From: Hevea brasiliensis
Taxonomy: Eukaryota > Streptophyta > Magnoliopsida > Malpighiales > Euphorbiaceae
Direction of reading: 5' to 3'
Length of the DNA stretch: 64,000 bases
Assembly (NCBI RefSeq): GCF_030052815.1
Contig: NC_079504.1
Coordinates: 85,376,249-85,440,248 of the forward strand
The position numbers and the translations under genes are program-made. Below are positions 22,606 through 34,051 of this stretch, in pieces; within the stretch, counting starts at the first letter, position 1, and each line of letters begins with the position of its first letter. The notes below the pieces were generated by a model, which had not been told where the DNA came from, did not search any database, and was given only the letters and a program-made list of their open reading frames with translations.

Positions 22606-23545
22606 GATAACCATCCAATTGCAAGTCTCCACCTCCATAAATCAAGAATAAATCCTTAGTTCTTCTCAAGTACTTAAGAATATTCTTGACAGCTATCCAG
22701 TGTTCCAAACCTGGATTGGATTGATACCTGCTAGTCAAACTAATAGCATATGCGATATCCGGCCTAGTACACAACATTGCATACATTAAACTTCCAATAG
22801 CCGAAGCATATGGAATCCTGGCCATCTTATCTCTTTCTTCAGGTGTCTTTGGAGACATCTCTTTAGAAAGATGGATACCATGTCTCACTGGTAACAATCC
22901 TCTCTTGGAATCAAGCATGTTAAACCTCTTTAACACCTTTTTCAAGTATAGACTTTGGGATAAACCAATTATTCTTTTCGCTCTATCTCTATAGATGTGA
23001 ATTCCAAGAATATAGGTTGCCTCCCCTAAGCCTTTCATGGAGAATGTATTTGACAACCATACCTTTATCGTTGTTAACATACCTGTGTCATTACCCATCA
23101 ACAATATGTCATCCACATATAAAACAAGGAAAGTGATAGGACTGTCACTAACCTTCTTATATACACATGGCTCATCCTCATTTTTGATAAAACCAAAGGA
23201 TTTAATGGCTTCATCAAAACGGATGTTCCAACTCCTCGAAGCTTGTTTCAACCCATAAATGGATCGCTTCAGCTTGCATACCTTGGAACCATCTTGGGAT
23301 TCAAATCCCCTAGGTTGTTCCATGAAAATGTTTTCTTTAATGTATCCATTGAGAAAAGCTGTTTTGACATCCATCTGCCAAATCTCATAATCATAGTATG
23401 CAGCTATTGCTAATAAAATCCTAATTGATTTAAGCATGGCAACAGGCGAGAAAGTCTCCTCATAGTCGATTCCTTGCCTTTGGCGAAACCCTTTCGCTAC
23501 TAGCCTTGCCTTATAGGTCTTTACCTTTCCATCGTAACCAATTTT
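22606..23545 (-). pseudogene. Copia reverse transcriptase
   Basis: It is in frame with the upstream polyprotein across a TAG at 23546-23548 (NKWIFK-stop-KIGYDGKVK). The frame then reads ARLVAKGFRQRQGIDYEETF, WQMDVKTAFLNGYIKE, KQASRSWNIRFDEAI and the catalytic box FLVLYVDDILLMGND, then the connection domain (YASAIGSLMYAMLCTRPD). The YVDD box is intact. The change is probably A-to-T or two-step in a lysine/arginine codon; I cannot tell which. Confidence 0.9.
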
Positions 23546-24840
23546 CTACTTGAAAATCCATTTGTTCCCTATAGGTATAATACCTTCATGTAGGTCAAAA
23601 AGATCCCAAACTTGATTCTTATACATGGAATCAATCTCGGATTTCATAGCATCAATCCATTTTGAAGAGTCTATATCTGATATAGCTTCTTCATAGGTAA
23701 GTGGATCATCTCCATGATCTACTTCTTCATGAGTAGACAACTCTTGTTCTTCTTCATGAAGAAAACCATATCTCACTGGTGGGTGAGATAACCTGGTTGT
23801 TCTACGAGGAACAACTGTAGATGTTTCATCAACGGGTATTGGTTGACTAGATGGATCTATATCCATCTGATGCATTGGTTGGTTAGAATTCTCCAATTCT
23901 AACTCTATTTGCCTTCCTTTGCCTCCTTCTTGAACAAATTGTTGTTCAAGAAATGTGGCATCTCTACTTATCACAACCTTTTGTGAAGTAGGCAAATAAA
24001 AATAATATCCAAAACTATCTTTTGGATATCCAACAAATCGACCTTTTTCTGATCTGGTCTCCAATTTATCAGTGTTCAGCTTTTTGATATAAGCTGGACA
24101 ACCCCAAATCTTAACATGCTTAAGACATGGTTTTCTTCCATGCCATATCTCATAAGGTGTGGAAGAAACTGATTTTGATGGAATCCTATTCAGAATATAC
24201 AAAGCTGATTCTAATGCAAATCCCCAAAAGAAGATTGGCATATCAGTATAGCTCATCATACTACGTACCATATCCAATAGGGTACGATTTCTCCTTTCAG
24301 ATACACCATTCAGCTGTGGCGTTCCTGAAGGAGTCAGCTGAGAAACAATGCCATGCTCTCTCAAGTATTTATCAAATTCAGTACTCAAATATTCACCTCC
24401 ACGATCTGATCGAAGAGCTTTAATATTCTTTCCTGTTTGATTTTCTACTTCAGATTTAAATTCTTTGAACTTTTCAAAAGATTCATGTTTGTATTTCATC
24501 AAATACAAATACCCAAACCTTGATTTATCATCAGTAAAGGTAATAAAATAATGAAAACCCCCTCTAGCCATTTCTTTAAATGGACCACATACATCACTAT
24601 GTATTAGCTCTAAAATATTTTCAGCTCTTAGCCCTTGTCCAATAAAGGGTGATCTAGTCATTTTACCCTGAAGGCAAGATTCACAAGTTGGAGTAGGCTC
24701 AGAGCCCAATGAGGATAGAATCCCCATTTTCTCCAATTTTGTAATCCTATCTTCTGCAACATGACATAACCTTAAGTGCCAAATATATTTTGAACTTGAG
24801 TTGGTTTTCACCATGGCATTGCATTCATTTAGATTGCTAT
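23546..24840 (-). pseudogene. Copia integrase region
   Basis: Following gag in one open frame, the GAG-pre-integrase segment reads YIWHLRLCHVAEDRITKLEK with CESCLQGK (H and C zinc ligands). The integrase core has HSDVCGPFKEMARGG, SDRGGEYLSTEFDKYL and LTPSGTPQLNGVSERRNRT with the DD-E residues visible. Then come the C-terminal region (GRKPCLKHVKIWGCPAY, KGRFVGYPKDSFGYYFY) and the RT N-terminus up to the TAG. The protease that should precede this is missing. Confidence 0.9.
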
Positions 24841-25504
24841 ACTCTGGCCAGTGGAAACATTTTCTTACTGGCAATGGAAACGCTTTCCTATTTTCAATGG
24901 AAACACTTTCCTGTTGGCAGTGGAAACACTTTCCTTTGCCTTTGTCAGCTTTGGTCTTCCTTTTCTGTTTAGCTATTTTCTTGGAAGGACCAGGAATCTG
25001 AGGTTTCTTTTTCTTATTGCCCTTCTTCTTGTTGGACTTTCCAACAGAAGAAGATGCAACCAAAGCTACCTCTTTCCCTTTATTGCCTGGCATATTCTTT
25101 TGGGCAATAACCAGCATGTTGAGTAAACCAGCTAAGGTGCATTCCTGTTTAGTCATATGAAAATTTGTCACAAAATTCCCAAAAGACTCAGGAAGGGACT
25201 GAAGGATCAAATCTATCTGTAGTTGGAAATCCATGTTGAAGTCAAGATTTTCCAACTGCTCAATCAGCCGAATCATCTTGTGGACATGATCCCCAACATT
25301 CTGTCCCTCAGACATCCTCATACGGAATAGCTGTCTAGATATCTCATACCTAGCATTCCTGCTGTGCTCACCATACAACTCTTGTAGGTGAAGGAGGATC
25401 TCACTCGCACTCTGCATGTTCTCATGTTGCTTCTGTAACTCATTACTCATGGAAGCAAGCATGTAACACTTAGCTCTCATATCATGCTCCTTCCACTTGT
25501 CCAA
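24841..25504 (-). pseudogene. Copia gag, main part
   Basis: An open gag stretch (MDKWKEHDMRAKCYMLASMS, QELYGEHSRNARYEI, SEGQNVGDHVHKMIRLI) of the copia gag type, with a basic tail (KKKGNKKKKPQIPG) leading to KCFHC. The zinc knuckle is then destroyed by the 23-bp repeat array and joined, with no protease between, to the pre-integrase region. No DTGA/DSGA-type protease motif occurs anywhere, so about 200 codons are lost. Confidence 0.85.
24843..24934 (-). repeat. Four tandem 23-bp units across the copia gag zinc knuckle
   Basis: Four units of exactly 23 bp occupy 24843-24865, 24866-24888, 24889-24911 and 24912-24934, each containing tggaaac-a-ytttc. On the coding strand the core is ggaaagtgtttccactgcca. 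The first unit encodes KCFHC of the zinc knuckle and the fourth KCFHW; the two between are read in the other two frames. Because three extra units add 69 bases, the frame is kept. Confidence 0.9.
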
Positions 25505-25695
25505 AGTATCATGTTCCTCTTGTGTGGCCTCTGGAGGTAAGGGACCAGGAACATTTGAATCTAGAACATATCCTATATGTTCAAGGTTCAGACAAGCTTC
25601 AAATTTCTCACCAATCGACAGATTTGGTCTGTCAACCTATTGTGATCAAGTATGCTTGCAAGGATATTGGATGGTGGTGGTTGTTTTGTGCTCAT
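25505..25695 (-). pseudogene. Copia gag N-terminus, frameshifted
   Basis: The true start is the ATG complementary to 25693-25695 (MSTKQPPPSNILASILDHN). After DHNRLT at least two single-base losses shift the frame; the original continuation (NLEHIGYVLDSNVPG, PEATQEEHDTL) is readable in another frame and joins DKWKEHD at 25504. Confidence 0.85.
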
Positions 25696-27470
25696 TTTTA
25701 TCAGAAAATTAATTGTAGAAAATAACCAGATTAATTAGTAAATGTATCATGTAATTAACCAAAATGATTATGGTCTTTTAATCAAATTGGTCCTCCCACT
25801 AACTTAGCGAATCCTACACTTCCAAAGTAGAAAACGGAAATCCTAGTTGGATGGATTTCTAGTGGGTGATTAAATTCTTATAATTCTATTGATCATCCTC
25901 AGGTACATCCATTATTAGAATTACAATAAACTATAAGTGATCAACTCCTTGCCCATCACATCTCATGTTATGTTAAATCCTTTACCTATCCACTAATGCT
26001 CAAAATATAATGTAAATAAATTATTGACTTATCTTGCATTAGTTAAGTTGATCCCATTGAGCCAGTAATTATGCAAATAATTTTAATGTCCTCAGGTACA
26101 TCCAATATTGGCCACCAAACCATTTACATATTTACAACATCTCATGCTTAACAATTATTCTTAAGAAAATCTCTTAAATTAATTGCATCTCATGCAACTA
26201 TTTAAAATTTCTTAAAATAATTGCTCCAATGGAGGGCCTATGTTATAATTACTTTAATTATAGCATATCTAACTTAATCATTTGTTTGGAAGATTTTATG
26301 GTCATTCTAATTACTATTAAGGTCTCACTTTGTACATTATCCATTTAGCATGCATATATCATATAATTGCATACATATCCATACATCTCATGCATTCATG
26401 GATAAGCAGTAAATATGGTATGATCATGGACTTTCTAAGGGATTCAATTCTGAGCCACCAAGAATTGAATCAGGGCATTCCTAGGTGCATTTCATTCATT
26501 CATTCATTTTACAAGAGTTGCTGAAAGAGTACATAATCAACACTTGATCTTGAATTCCTCCCACTTGTCCCACCAATGCTCTTGACCTCCTTGAACTTCT
26601 TGCAATCCAATATTACATAGTAATCCTTAGCATACCAAGGCGAATTTACAAGAACTTAAATAAATGAAATTACAACCCAAAAATTATTACAAACTTAATA
26701 ATACATGCCCAAAATAAATTAAAATAAATTAATTAATTTACAATCCCAAAGAAACATAAAAGAAATAAATCCAATCACATTGGTCTTTTATAGTCCATGA
26801 TCATCCATCATGCATATTACTATTTAACAATTAAATAAAATATACATACTTAAATTAAATTGAATATCTCATATTCAACTTAAAAATCCAGATTTGAATA
26901 TGATTCAAATAATTTTAAAAATTCAGATTTGAATCTCATTCAAACAAATTTAAAAATTCATATTTGAATCACATTCAAACAACTTCAAAAATTTAGATTT
27001 GAATCACATTCAAACATTTTTTAAAAAATCAGATTTGAATCACATTCAAATATTATTTAAAAAATCAGATCTGAATTTTATTCAATCAATTTGAAAAAAT
27101 CAGATTTAAATATGATTCAAACAATTTTAAAAATTCAGATTTGAATCACATTCAAACAACTTTTAAAATTCAGATTTGAATCACATTCAAACAATTTTTA
27201 AAATTCTGATTTGAATCATAATTTAATTGTGTGATTAAAAATCCTAATTAAACATTTTAATTAGTCATATGATGAACCTTTCATCATGCAACAATTGCAG
27301 AATTTAATAACAACCATGTTCGCTATGATCTTCCAAAGCCATGCGCACCATGTTGGAGTTCATCAAGCATGCCGCCACACCTCTTGATCCAACCAGCTAT
27401 GGATCAATCATCTCATGATCAAATCACACAATTAAATCATATAATAAACAATCTAAATGGCAAATATAGT
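25696..27470 (-). other. Copia untranslated leader
   Basis: A non-coding 1.8-kb leader between the primer site and gag. It is AT-rich, contains a cluster of ten 35-bp repeats (26889-27240) and short attcatt microsatellite runs (about 26490-26510). I see no credible gene. It should hold the packaging signal, but I cannot point to it. Confidence 0.7.
26889..27240. repeat. Ten tandem 35-bp repeats in the copia leader
   Basis: Units start at 26889, 26924, 26959, 26994, 27030, 27066, 27101, 27136, 27171 and 27206 (spacing 35 or 36). The shared core is cagatttgaatcacattcaa followed by an A/T-rich spacer. Each unit contains the near-palindrome gatttgaatc..gattcaaa-type pairing (tttgaat/attcaaa). 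Confidence 0.92.
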
Positions 27471-27483
27471 GGCTCTGATACCA
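27471..27483 (-). other. Copia primer binding site
   Basis: The coding strand reads TGGTATCAGAGCC, complementary to initiator tRNA-Met, two bases inside the 5' LTR that ends at 27486. Confidence 0.95.
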
Positions 27484-27485
27484 AT

Positions 27486-29593
27486 TGAAGGAACGGAAGC
27501 GTGAAAAACACAAGTTTATACCATTGAATTCAAAAATTTTCACCTAGGGTCACATGCATCATGCAAGATTTATTTTTATCTATTTGATTTCAATGATAAA
27601 CAACATATTAAAACTCTTTTAATATGTTTTTGGATCTGTATTTGCCATTTAAGATTTTAAAATTAATCAGATTAATTTTAGAACCCTAGATTAAATCAAG
27701 AATGATTACACTAACCTCTTGATGCACTGCAGCGTGTCTACGCCCTTGAGATTCGTCTTCAGGATACCACATGTTGTCCCTCTAGCTTGTCCACACCAAG
27801 AACACCTATGGCAGCCCTTGAACAGCTTCTAAAGCCTTTTCTATTAGTTAGAAATTCAAGTTCTGCCTTTTAAGAGATTAGAGATATAAACAGGACACTA
27901 GAAACAATTTCTAGAGTTCTTAATTCAAGAGATTGATGGCTAATCTCTTTGAATTGATGATAGATGAAGAAGAATAGAGGGAGGGCTGCAAAATGGCGTG
28001 ACCAAGGAGTGTGGCTGCTGGTTGTATTTTATTTTCTCATAACAACACTTAAATAGCTAGGTTAACACATTAAACCCTTGCCACATGTCACCCTTTGATT
28101 AGCTCTAGGTTTAAGTGACCCAATCACATTGTGCCAAGTGTCAAACCTATATGTAATCTTGATTTTAATCATCTTACATGATTAAAAAAACATTTGGCAA
28201 GCTTATGTGTTATGCCATGTGTCACCATCTCATGGTGCCACGTGTCACACTGCAAAATGACCAAAATGCCCCTGTGTCTTAATTTTGAGTTCTTCAACCC
28301 AAAATAATTATTTTTCTTCTTCTAATTAATTTATATCAAATATAAATTAATTAATTAATCTCTATTAATTAATTTCTCATTAATTAAATTCATATTTAAA
28401 CACTTTAAATATAAATTTAACTTATATTATACATCCAATAATCTAGATTTAGTTTCAAGTCATGCTAGGGACTTTGCAAACTAATTGCAAACCAAACCTA
28501 TTTAATTAATCAATTAAACTCTTTAATTAATTAATTAAATCATATTTAATTAGATGATAACTTGTGTATGTGTGTGACTTACTAGGCTCATCACTAATTG
28601 GCAATGAGACATGATATCAACTCTTAATATCATCAGAACTCTTTCTTACCATAAATGATTTCTCTAAATCATTTTATTAACCTCATAGACCATGGTTAAC
28701 ACCTAGCATAGCATGCCATGGCCACCCAATTAGTAATAAGGTTTACCTTAAATGAACCTATAATCATATGTTATCATGCACTAGAATCTCTCTGTTACAA
28801 AATCCCAACTCAAGCTGGAGTCATGGTTTATGTCAAACTCCATTTGCTATGAATATTATGTTCTCTTTTAATTCCAGTTCTTGATTAAAAGATTTTCTCA
28901 TCAGAAACTCTTTTCTGAATAAATCTATCTGTCCTGGCCAGGAACTTGAAACATCAAGAACAATTAAATGAACATAGGATTTTATCTCTATTTACTTAGA
29001 GGAACAGATTCCATCTTGATCAACACCTACCTCCATATATAACTAGTAGGAGCCAACACATGCCCATATACCCATACACAGTACAAGTATGAAAGCAGTA
29101 TCAAACTCAAACTACCTATATACAAGATAACTATGCTATCTCAGGTCTAAAGATTATATGCACTGATATGATTTATGACAAAACATTGACAAGAGTAAAC
29201 TCCATGTGCTTGTCATAAGTGTCACTGGTTCGGCCTACTTATCATTTATAAGTGCCTATCATGTTTGTTATATGGCATGAGACTCACCATTCCATCTTAT
29301 TTATATCTCATATAAATAACTTGGGAACAAACATGAATACAATCTTTCTGGATAAGTCATGTCCTTATTATGAAGTATCCTCGATTGTGAACCTATCTAT
29401 GATACTTCGTGCTAGAAATATTGTCACTCATATTCTTAACAACTTAAGAATAATATTTCTAACAAAATATCAATGGACCTTTTCTATTACACATAAATAT
29501 ATTATGTAAACGGAAAAGTGGAAATGCCTTTTATTAATAAAAATATGTACAAGATACATACTAAATGATATGCTCTAGGGCATACTACTAACA
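27486..29593 (-). repeat. Copia 5' LTR (2108 bp)
   Basis: In plus orientation it begins tgaaggaacggaagcg and ends gggcatactactaaca. It pairs with 20009-22120. The antisense 85-codon open frame is at 29252-29509. Confidence 0.95.
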
Positions 29594-31526
29594 AACATAC
29601 CACATTTTGCATTCTAAACTTGTTGGTATTGGTTGCCAATACCATTTCTAAGCTTAGTATTAATTATTCACAAATTTCAGATTTTAAGCCTTATTTTTAC
29701 TGTTCCATTAGTCATTTGTACAGTAGGAATTTGACAAAGTTGTCTTCATGAAAGTTGTTCCTTATTTTGTCTAGTTATATTTCCTTTTTTGAATAACTCT
29801 ATTTGGAGTTTTGTAGCTCAAGTTATGGCTTAAGAACCATAACTGGCCGGATTGGATAGAATCCAAAATTCTGGGCAAAACTGGTTCTGTCAAATTTGGT
29901 AACCTAAGTTTGGTTGGCAATATGACTAGGTTATGATCAGAATTTGAATTGTGTTCTTCATTAAAGTTGTAGGTCTATGTCTTAGCTTTCTGCTGGTAAA
30001 ATTTTAGGTCAATTGGACCTTTCTACACTGAGTTATGACCAAATGAATAAATACTGTTCATTTGGTCATTTTGCCCAGACAGAATACAAGTCACCCGGAT
30101 TAGGGTAATTTTTATGCCAACTTGGTTTGGTTTTCTGGGCAAGATTTCTTCACCAAAGTGGTGCCATTTTGTGTCTAGTTTCATGTCTAATTGGCCTTAC
30201 ACCAATTGAACCTCTACAACTCCGTTTATAACTGCCCAAACCTGTTGGACTCATGCTCAGTCCTATAGGTCAACCAAGGTATCTCACCCATACACAAATG
30301 CCAAGCCTCAACTCACTTCATTTCTTCATCATACACATTCAAATGGTCACTGATTGACCATTACAAGGTTAATGAACTATCACATGAGCAAGCCCTAATG
30401 TTGTTCAAGTGTCCATATTTTCAAGGTTCACTCATGCATCACACTTGCATTTCACTTACTCTTACATGTTCAATCACTCATCTCATGCTATGGATAGCTC
30501 ATAAACACTTTCCTTCAAGTAAATTCATCAAACCCTAACTATCCCTAGGCTACCCAAATTGTACGGATGAATATACATAAGTTTTATTTTATTTTTCTTA
30601 CACTTTTCCACTTATCTCATGCCAATAAACATGAATTAAGTAAAAGAGATAGGAGATTGGACACTAACCTCTTTGAGCAGAATTTCTAGGTAACAAAACT
30701 TCAATCCCTTCTCTTCTTTTTGCTACAAATAGCTTCTTCAAGATGTGGGAATGATTTTTAGTGAAGTGAGTTTAGGGTTTTGTGGAGAGGAAGCTTAGGA
30801 AAATCAACCTTTAAAAGAGAAAATGGAGAGAAAGCTTCTTGGTTATGGTGGACGGGAAATGAGGAAGAAGAGTTCAGTTTTTTCATTTCAATTTTCTGCC
30901 CATTTAACTCATTTTAAGTGGTTTATGGACATGTGTCATAATGTGATTGGGTGAGAGTGCTTAGTGACATAAGCATAAGGTCAAAATTACAATTTTAATT
31001 CATTTTCTTTTCTTTTCTTTGCTACTCATTTTCAATTTAATTTTTAGCAATATTTATTCACATTTTATGTGATAATAATTATTTACTTAATTGGACAAGT
31101 CGGCCAAAAATCATCTCTGAAGACGAAATGGCCAAAATGCCTTCCGTTTGGCTTAACAGACTAAAATTGTCTGTACCAATTAAAAAATTTTTCTAAGCAT
31201 TTTCTTGGCATTCTAATGCCATAGAAACCTCAATGACCCTTCTCTGGAGTCCCAAAAATTATTTTATGAATTTTCCCCTGGGTCTAGGGCTCCTAGTTGC
31301 GAGAACCACAACTTCCCACTGGGTTACCCATCACTAGGGTACTGGCTCATTTAACTTGGTTGTATTTTATTTCTAAAATTTTTCCTAAATTTTTCTTGTT
31401 AATATTTGAGTTAATTATGGTTCCTCACTTCAGTTTAAATATTTTTTCGGACGTTCTAGCTATCCGGACCGACACTGATCACCGAAACAGTAGAATGTAC
31501 AGAGTTACTACAGGGAGGATGTTACA
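29594..31526 (-). repeat. Element A 5' LTR, second segment
   Basis: It resumes with the duplicated aacat and accacattttgcattc and runs to cagggaggatgttaca at 31526. It contains the second and third internal LTR modules (near 29950 and 30150). Its last 660 bases are the partner of A's 3' LTR stub at 4716-5378. Confidence 0.92.
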
Positions 31527-31789
31527 GTCCCACACGAATTTATGGTAGTAATTGAGCTCGCAGTCACTTCTCAGTTTGGTCACTCATCACCGGGACCTCG
31601 GCTCATTTAACCGATTATGCTTTGTTTTTCTTATTTATATTTCACCTTCATGTGATTTCTATTAATTTTTATTTGTGCCTTTTCTACATGACATAGATAT
31701 AGTTTTAGACATCATGACTATCTGGACACATACTAGTTACTGGAATAGTAGAATGTATAGACTACTTAGTATGGGGGTATTATAAGATT
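31527..31789 (-). repeat. Tail of an older, unrelated gypsy LTR
   Basis: It has the layout of other LTR ends here in decayed form: ctcggctcatttaacc, a run of t-rich bases, then atctggacacatactagttactggaatagtagaatgta and a terminus-like gggggtattata near 31789. Element A is inserted in it. The outer half is not in the window. Confidence 0.55.
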
Positions 31790-33219
31790 CTTCTACTTGA
31801 AATCACTTAACCCAAAATGAACCTCATGATAGAGAACCATGTGAATAATTTAAATAGGAAAACAAAGGATTGAAGACCCAATACAAACTTATGATAGAGA
31901 ACCATCAATATCAAGTTATTAATTCTTGTAAGTTAATTAGACTTGTCAAGAAGGAAAATTCAATGAAGAATAATAGAGGAGAAAACTCTCTCAATAATCA
32001 ATTGATTAATATCTCAAAGTTGTATTTACAGCTCTAAAATAAGCTATTTATATATATCTCCTAATATAAAGACAAAATAACCTAAAACCTTAGGAACATT
32101 AGAAGTCACATACATAATAAAACTAAAAAAAAAAAAAAAAACCAAACAGCAAGTGTCATGGTCTTTGGTGAGCTTCCCATGGCTTATGGTGTGCCCAAAC
32201 ACTTCTCATGCCCATGGGTGTATTTAACACTCAACCACACCCTCCCATGCACCTTATATTCCTCTTTAGTGTGTCTCATGGCTAGCCATGCGCCCAAGGG
32301 ACTTCCCATGGCTAGCCATACACCTCATGGCCTCTAAAATCCTTCCAAATGCATCTCATAGGAAGCCATGTGCCCTAAAGGACTTTCCATAGCTGGCCAT
32401 GTGCCTTATAGCCTCCAAAACCCTTCAAAATATATCTCACAAGAAGCCATAGGCCCCAAAGGACTTCCCATGGCTGGCTATACACCTCCTAGACCTCTTT
32501 CCATAGTTAAATGTGAGCTTCTCATGGCTGAGGATGAGATATTATGTTCCTTTTGCCAATAAAGATGTTCTTGGCTCTAACTCATGGCTTAGGGTGAGAA
32601 TCTCATGGCTAGGTGTAAGATGTTATGTCTTTTTTAGAAAATGAAGGTATTTTAGCTCTTTATTACCATTTGTTGGAGAAATTATTATCATTGAACACCA
32701 CCAACTCCATCCACGCACACTTGCACTAGTATGAGCCATTTGAACTCTTTGAAAAGACCAAGCTTGCCATTGTCATACTTGCTACACTTGTAATATATAG
32801 ATATTTTAAGACACTATTGCACTACATTGTATAGGATTTAGGTAGTTAATTACATGCATTTTACTTAATTTCATTAATTTTTTTTAATTGGTTAATCTCT
32901 GCTTAATTTCATATTTTTTGTATCTTTTCAGGTGTTTTAAAAAAAGACCAAAGCATGGGAGTTGACTAGACAAGTTTGGAAAGCAGAAAAAGTAAGAAAA
33001 GTTACTACACAACATTACACAGGTCATGCAAGCATGAAGCCTAACGTGCATAATCTTCTGGCCAAGGAGAATTGAAGAAAACATTAAGAAGCCACAATAC
33101 ACGGGTCGTGTAACTTACCTTGTGTACCTCATGTGCTCTCGTGTAAGTTTCTGGAAACCAAAACATGGAAAGCTAAAAGGAGGTGATAGTATACAGGCTA
33201 TGTACTATAACCCGTGTAA
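31790..33219. other. Gene-free stretch with old repeat remnants
   Basis: No gene or recognisable element domain. It holds an 18-base poly-A run near 32130, an approximately 81-bp tandem repeat (32277-32500), and AT-rich sequence ending in a segment with several acacgggtcgtgtaac-like motifs (33090-33220), a type of motif often seen in transcribed parts of plant LTR elements. Confidence 0.5.
32277..32500. repeat. Degenerate 81-bp tandem repeat
   Basis: Units beginning catggctagccatac, catagctggccatg and catggctggctatac start at 32307, 32388 and 32469, exactly 81 bases apart, with a partial unit at 32277. Each contains a ggacttcc motif and a catctca-(t/c)-aggaagccat motif. Confidence 0.7.
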
Positions 33220-33600
33220 ACTTTAGCCGAGAGCCCTTCTCCTTGATGTTGATGCAAATTCTCTTTGAAGGGCTTGGAAAACTAAGGTTTGCAACGGAAA
33301 CGAAGCCCAATTTTATCTAGAAACTTATACAGCCCAAGGCTGTGTACTTTGTAGCAGGCAGACTTCTATTACGACTCTGATTCCTTTCCACTAGCTTCGA
33401 ACAGACTTCTAAGGCTCTTGGGACTCTAAAACTTGACTTTGAAACACCTGATATAAATACCAAAAGACTGAAACAAGAAAGGGGACTTTTTTTCAATAAG
33501 TTTTTCAAGTTAGAATTAACTTTAGTTGCAAACCCTAGTTTTCCAAGCCGTTTAAAGAGAATTTGCATCAGCATCAAGGAGAAGGGCTCTCGGCTGAAGT
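33220..33600. repeat. 76-bp inverted repeat with 229-bp loop
   Basis: The arm at 33220-33295 (actttagccgagagccc ... ggtttgcaac) is the reverse complement of 33525-33600 with about six mismatches. The loop (33296-33524) has no coding sequence. Flanking sequence does not show clear target duplications, so it may be the remnant of a foldback element or of an inverted duplication within an LTR-element leader. Confidence 0.85.
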
Positions 33601-34051
33601 TTTAAAAGTTTAAAGCTGTAGAATCTTTGTTCTAGGTTATTTTGTTTTATTTCTTTAAATCGCTTTATGTTCTTTTATTTCAATTATAGTATGTTTGTTA
33701 AACTCATCATGAGTGAGTAGTTTCTTTACTTCTAGAATTAGGAGAGTAGCACTTTTAATTTCTGTAATGGATATATAGTGAGTTTATTTAATGGATTTGG
33801 GTTTGTTCTTTGATTCAATCTTCTGTGCACTTAATGCATGCTATGTGTTGGTACCCATTTAGTCATGATATAAGATACTAGTTGAAGAACTGAAAGGTGA
33901 AAATTAGTATTAGAAATCAGAATTTTGAACCTAGGAAATCTGACCTAGAGATAGGCTGAAATCCTTTATGGAGTCTCATAATTAATTAAAGAGCTTAAAG
34001 GGTTTTAATTAAGATTGATCACTACAAAAGTAGAGTTCAAGTTAATTAAAA
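33601..34051 (+). repeat. Leader-like remnant of a large LTR element, part 1
   Basis: Non-coding. With part 2 (46394-46755) it forms a single sequence once element D is removed. Wording such as ctagagataggctgaaatcctt, ttaggtgccttgagagaggac and, at the far end, cgcaatctgtacacttgcgg resembles the 5' leader of large plant gypsy (Tat/Ogre-type) elements. This assignment is from memory of that family and is tentative. Confidence 0.4.
34047..34051. repeat. Target site duplication of element D, left half (TAAAA)
   Basis: Repeated exactly at 46389-46393, directly outside the D LTR termini. Confidence 0.95.

Larger units (their letters stand above)
20009..29593 (-). mobile_element. Ty1/copia element with 2.1-kb LTRs
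   Basis: A structurally complete 9.6-kb element: 3' LTR 20009-22120, polypurine tract, RNase H/RT/integrase/gag on the minus strand, a long leader, primer site and 5' LTR 27486-29593. AACAT duplications flank it. Domain order (gag, integrase, RT, RNase H) is that of Ty1/copia. The two LTRs look about 1% different by eye, so it is among the youngest insertions here, yet coding capacity is gone: protease is deleted, and gag, RT and RNase H each carry a frameshift or stop. I do not assign a clade. Confidence 0.95.
4716..31526 (-). mobile_element. Element A: Tekay/Del-like Ty3/gypsy chromovirus, split by nested insertions
   Basis: Read on the minus strand, the element runs 5' LTR (18770-31526, split by a copia element), primer site 18753-18764, gag 18642-17542, then across element B into protease, RT, RNase H, integrase and chromodomain (9004-5408), a polypurine tract at 5379-5391 and the 3' LTR stub 4716-5378. 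Coding-strand LTR termini are TGTAACACCC and GGGGTGTCACA. The domain order and a C-terminal chromodomain place it among chromoviruses; the Tekay/Del clade is inferred from RT and chromodomain wording. The two LTR pieces that can be aligned (4716-5378 with about 30866-31526) look roughly 4-6% different by eye, mostly transitions. The right flank begins gtccc; the matching left flank lies outside the window. Confidence 0.9.

Noticed and set aside
32368..32562. Short plus-strand frame over the 81-bp repeat
   Set aside because: Made of tandem repeat sequence, no start context or homology; treated as non-coding.
33090..33220. Possible stem-loop terminator or riboswitch from acacgggtcgtgtaac motifs
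   Set aside because: Short self-complementary motifs are common in plant LTR-element leaders, and there is no gene context to support a regulatory RNA.
33317..33577. Minus-strand frame of 86 codons in the inverted-repeat loop
   Set aside because: Runs into one arm of the inverted repeat and has no recognisable motif.
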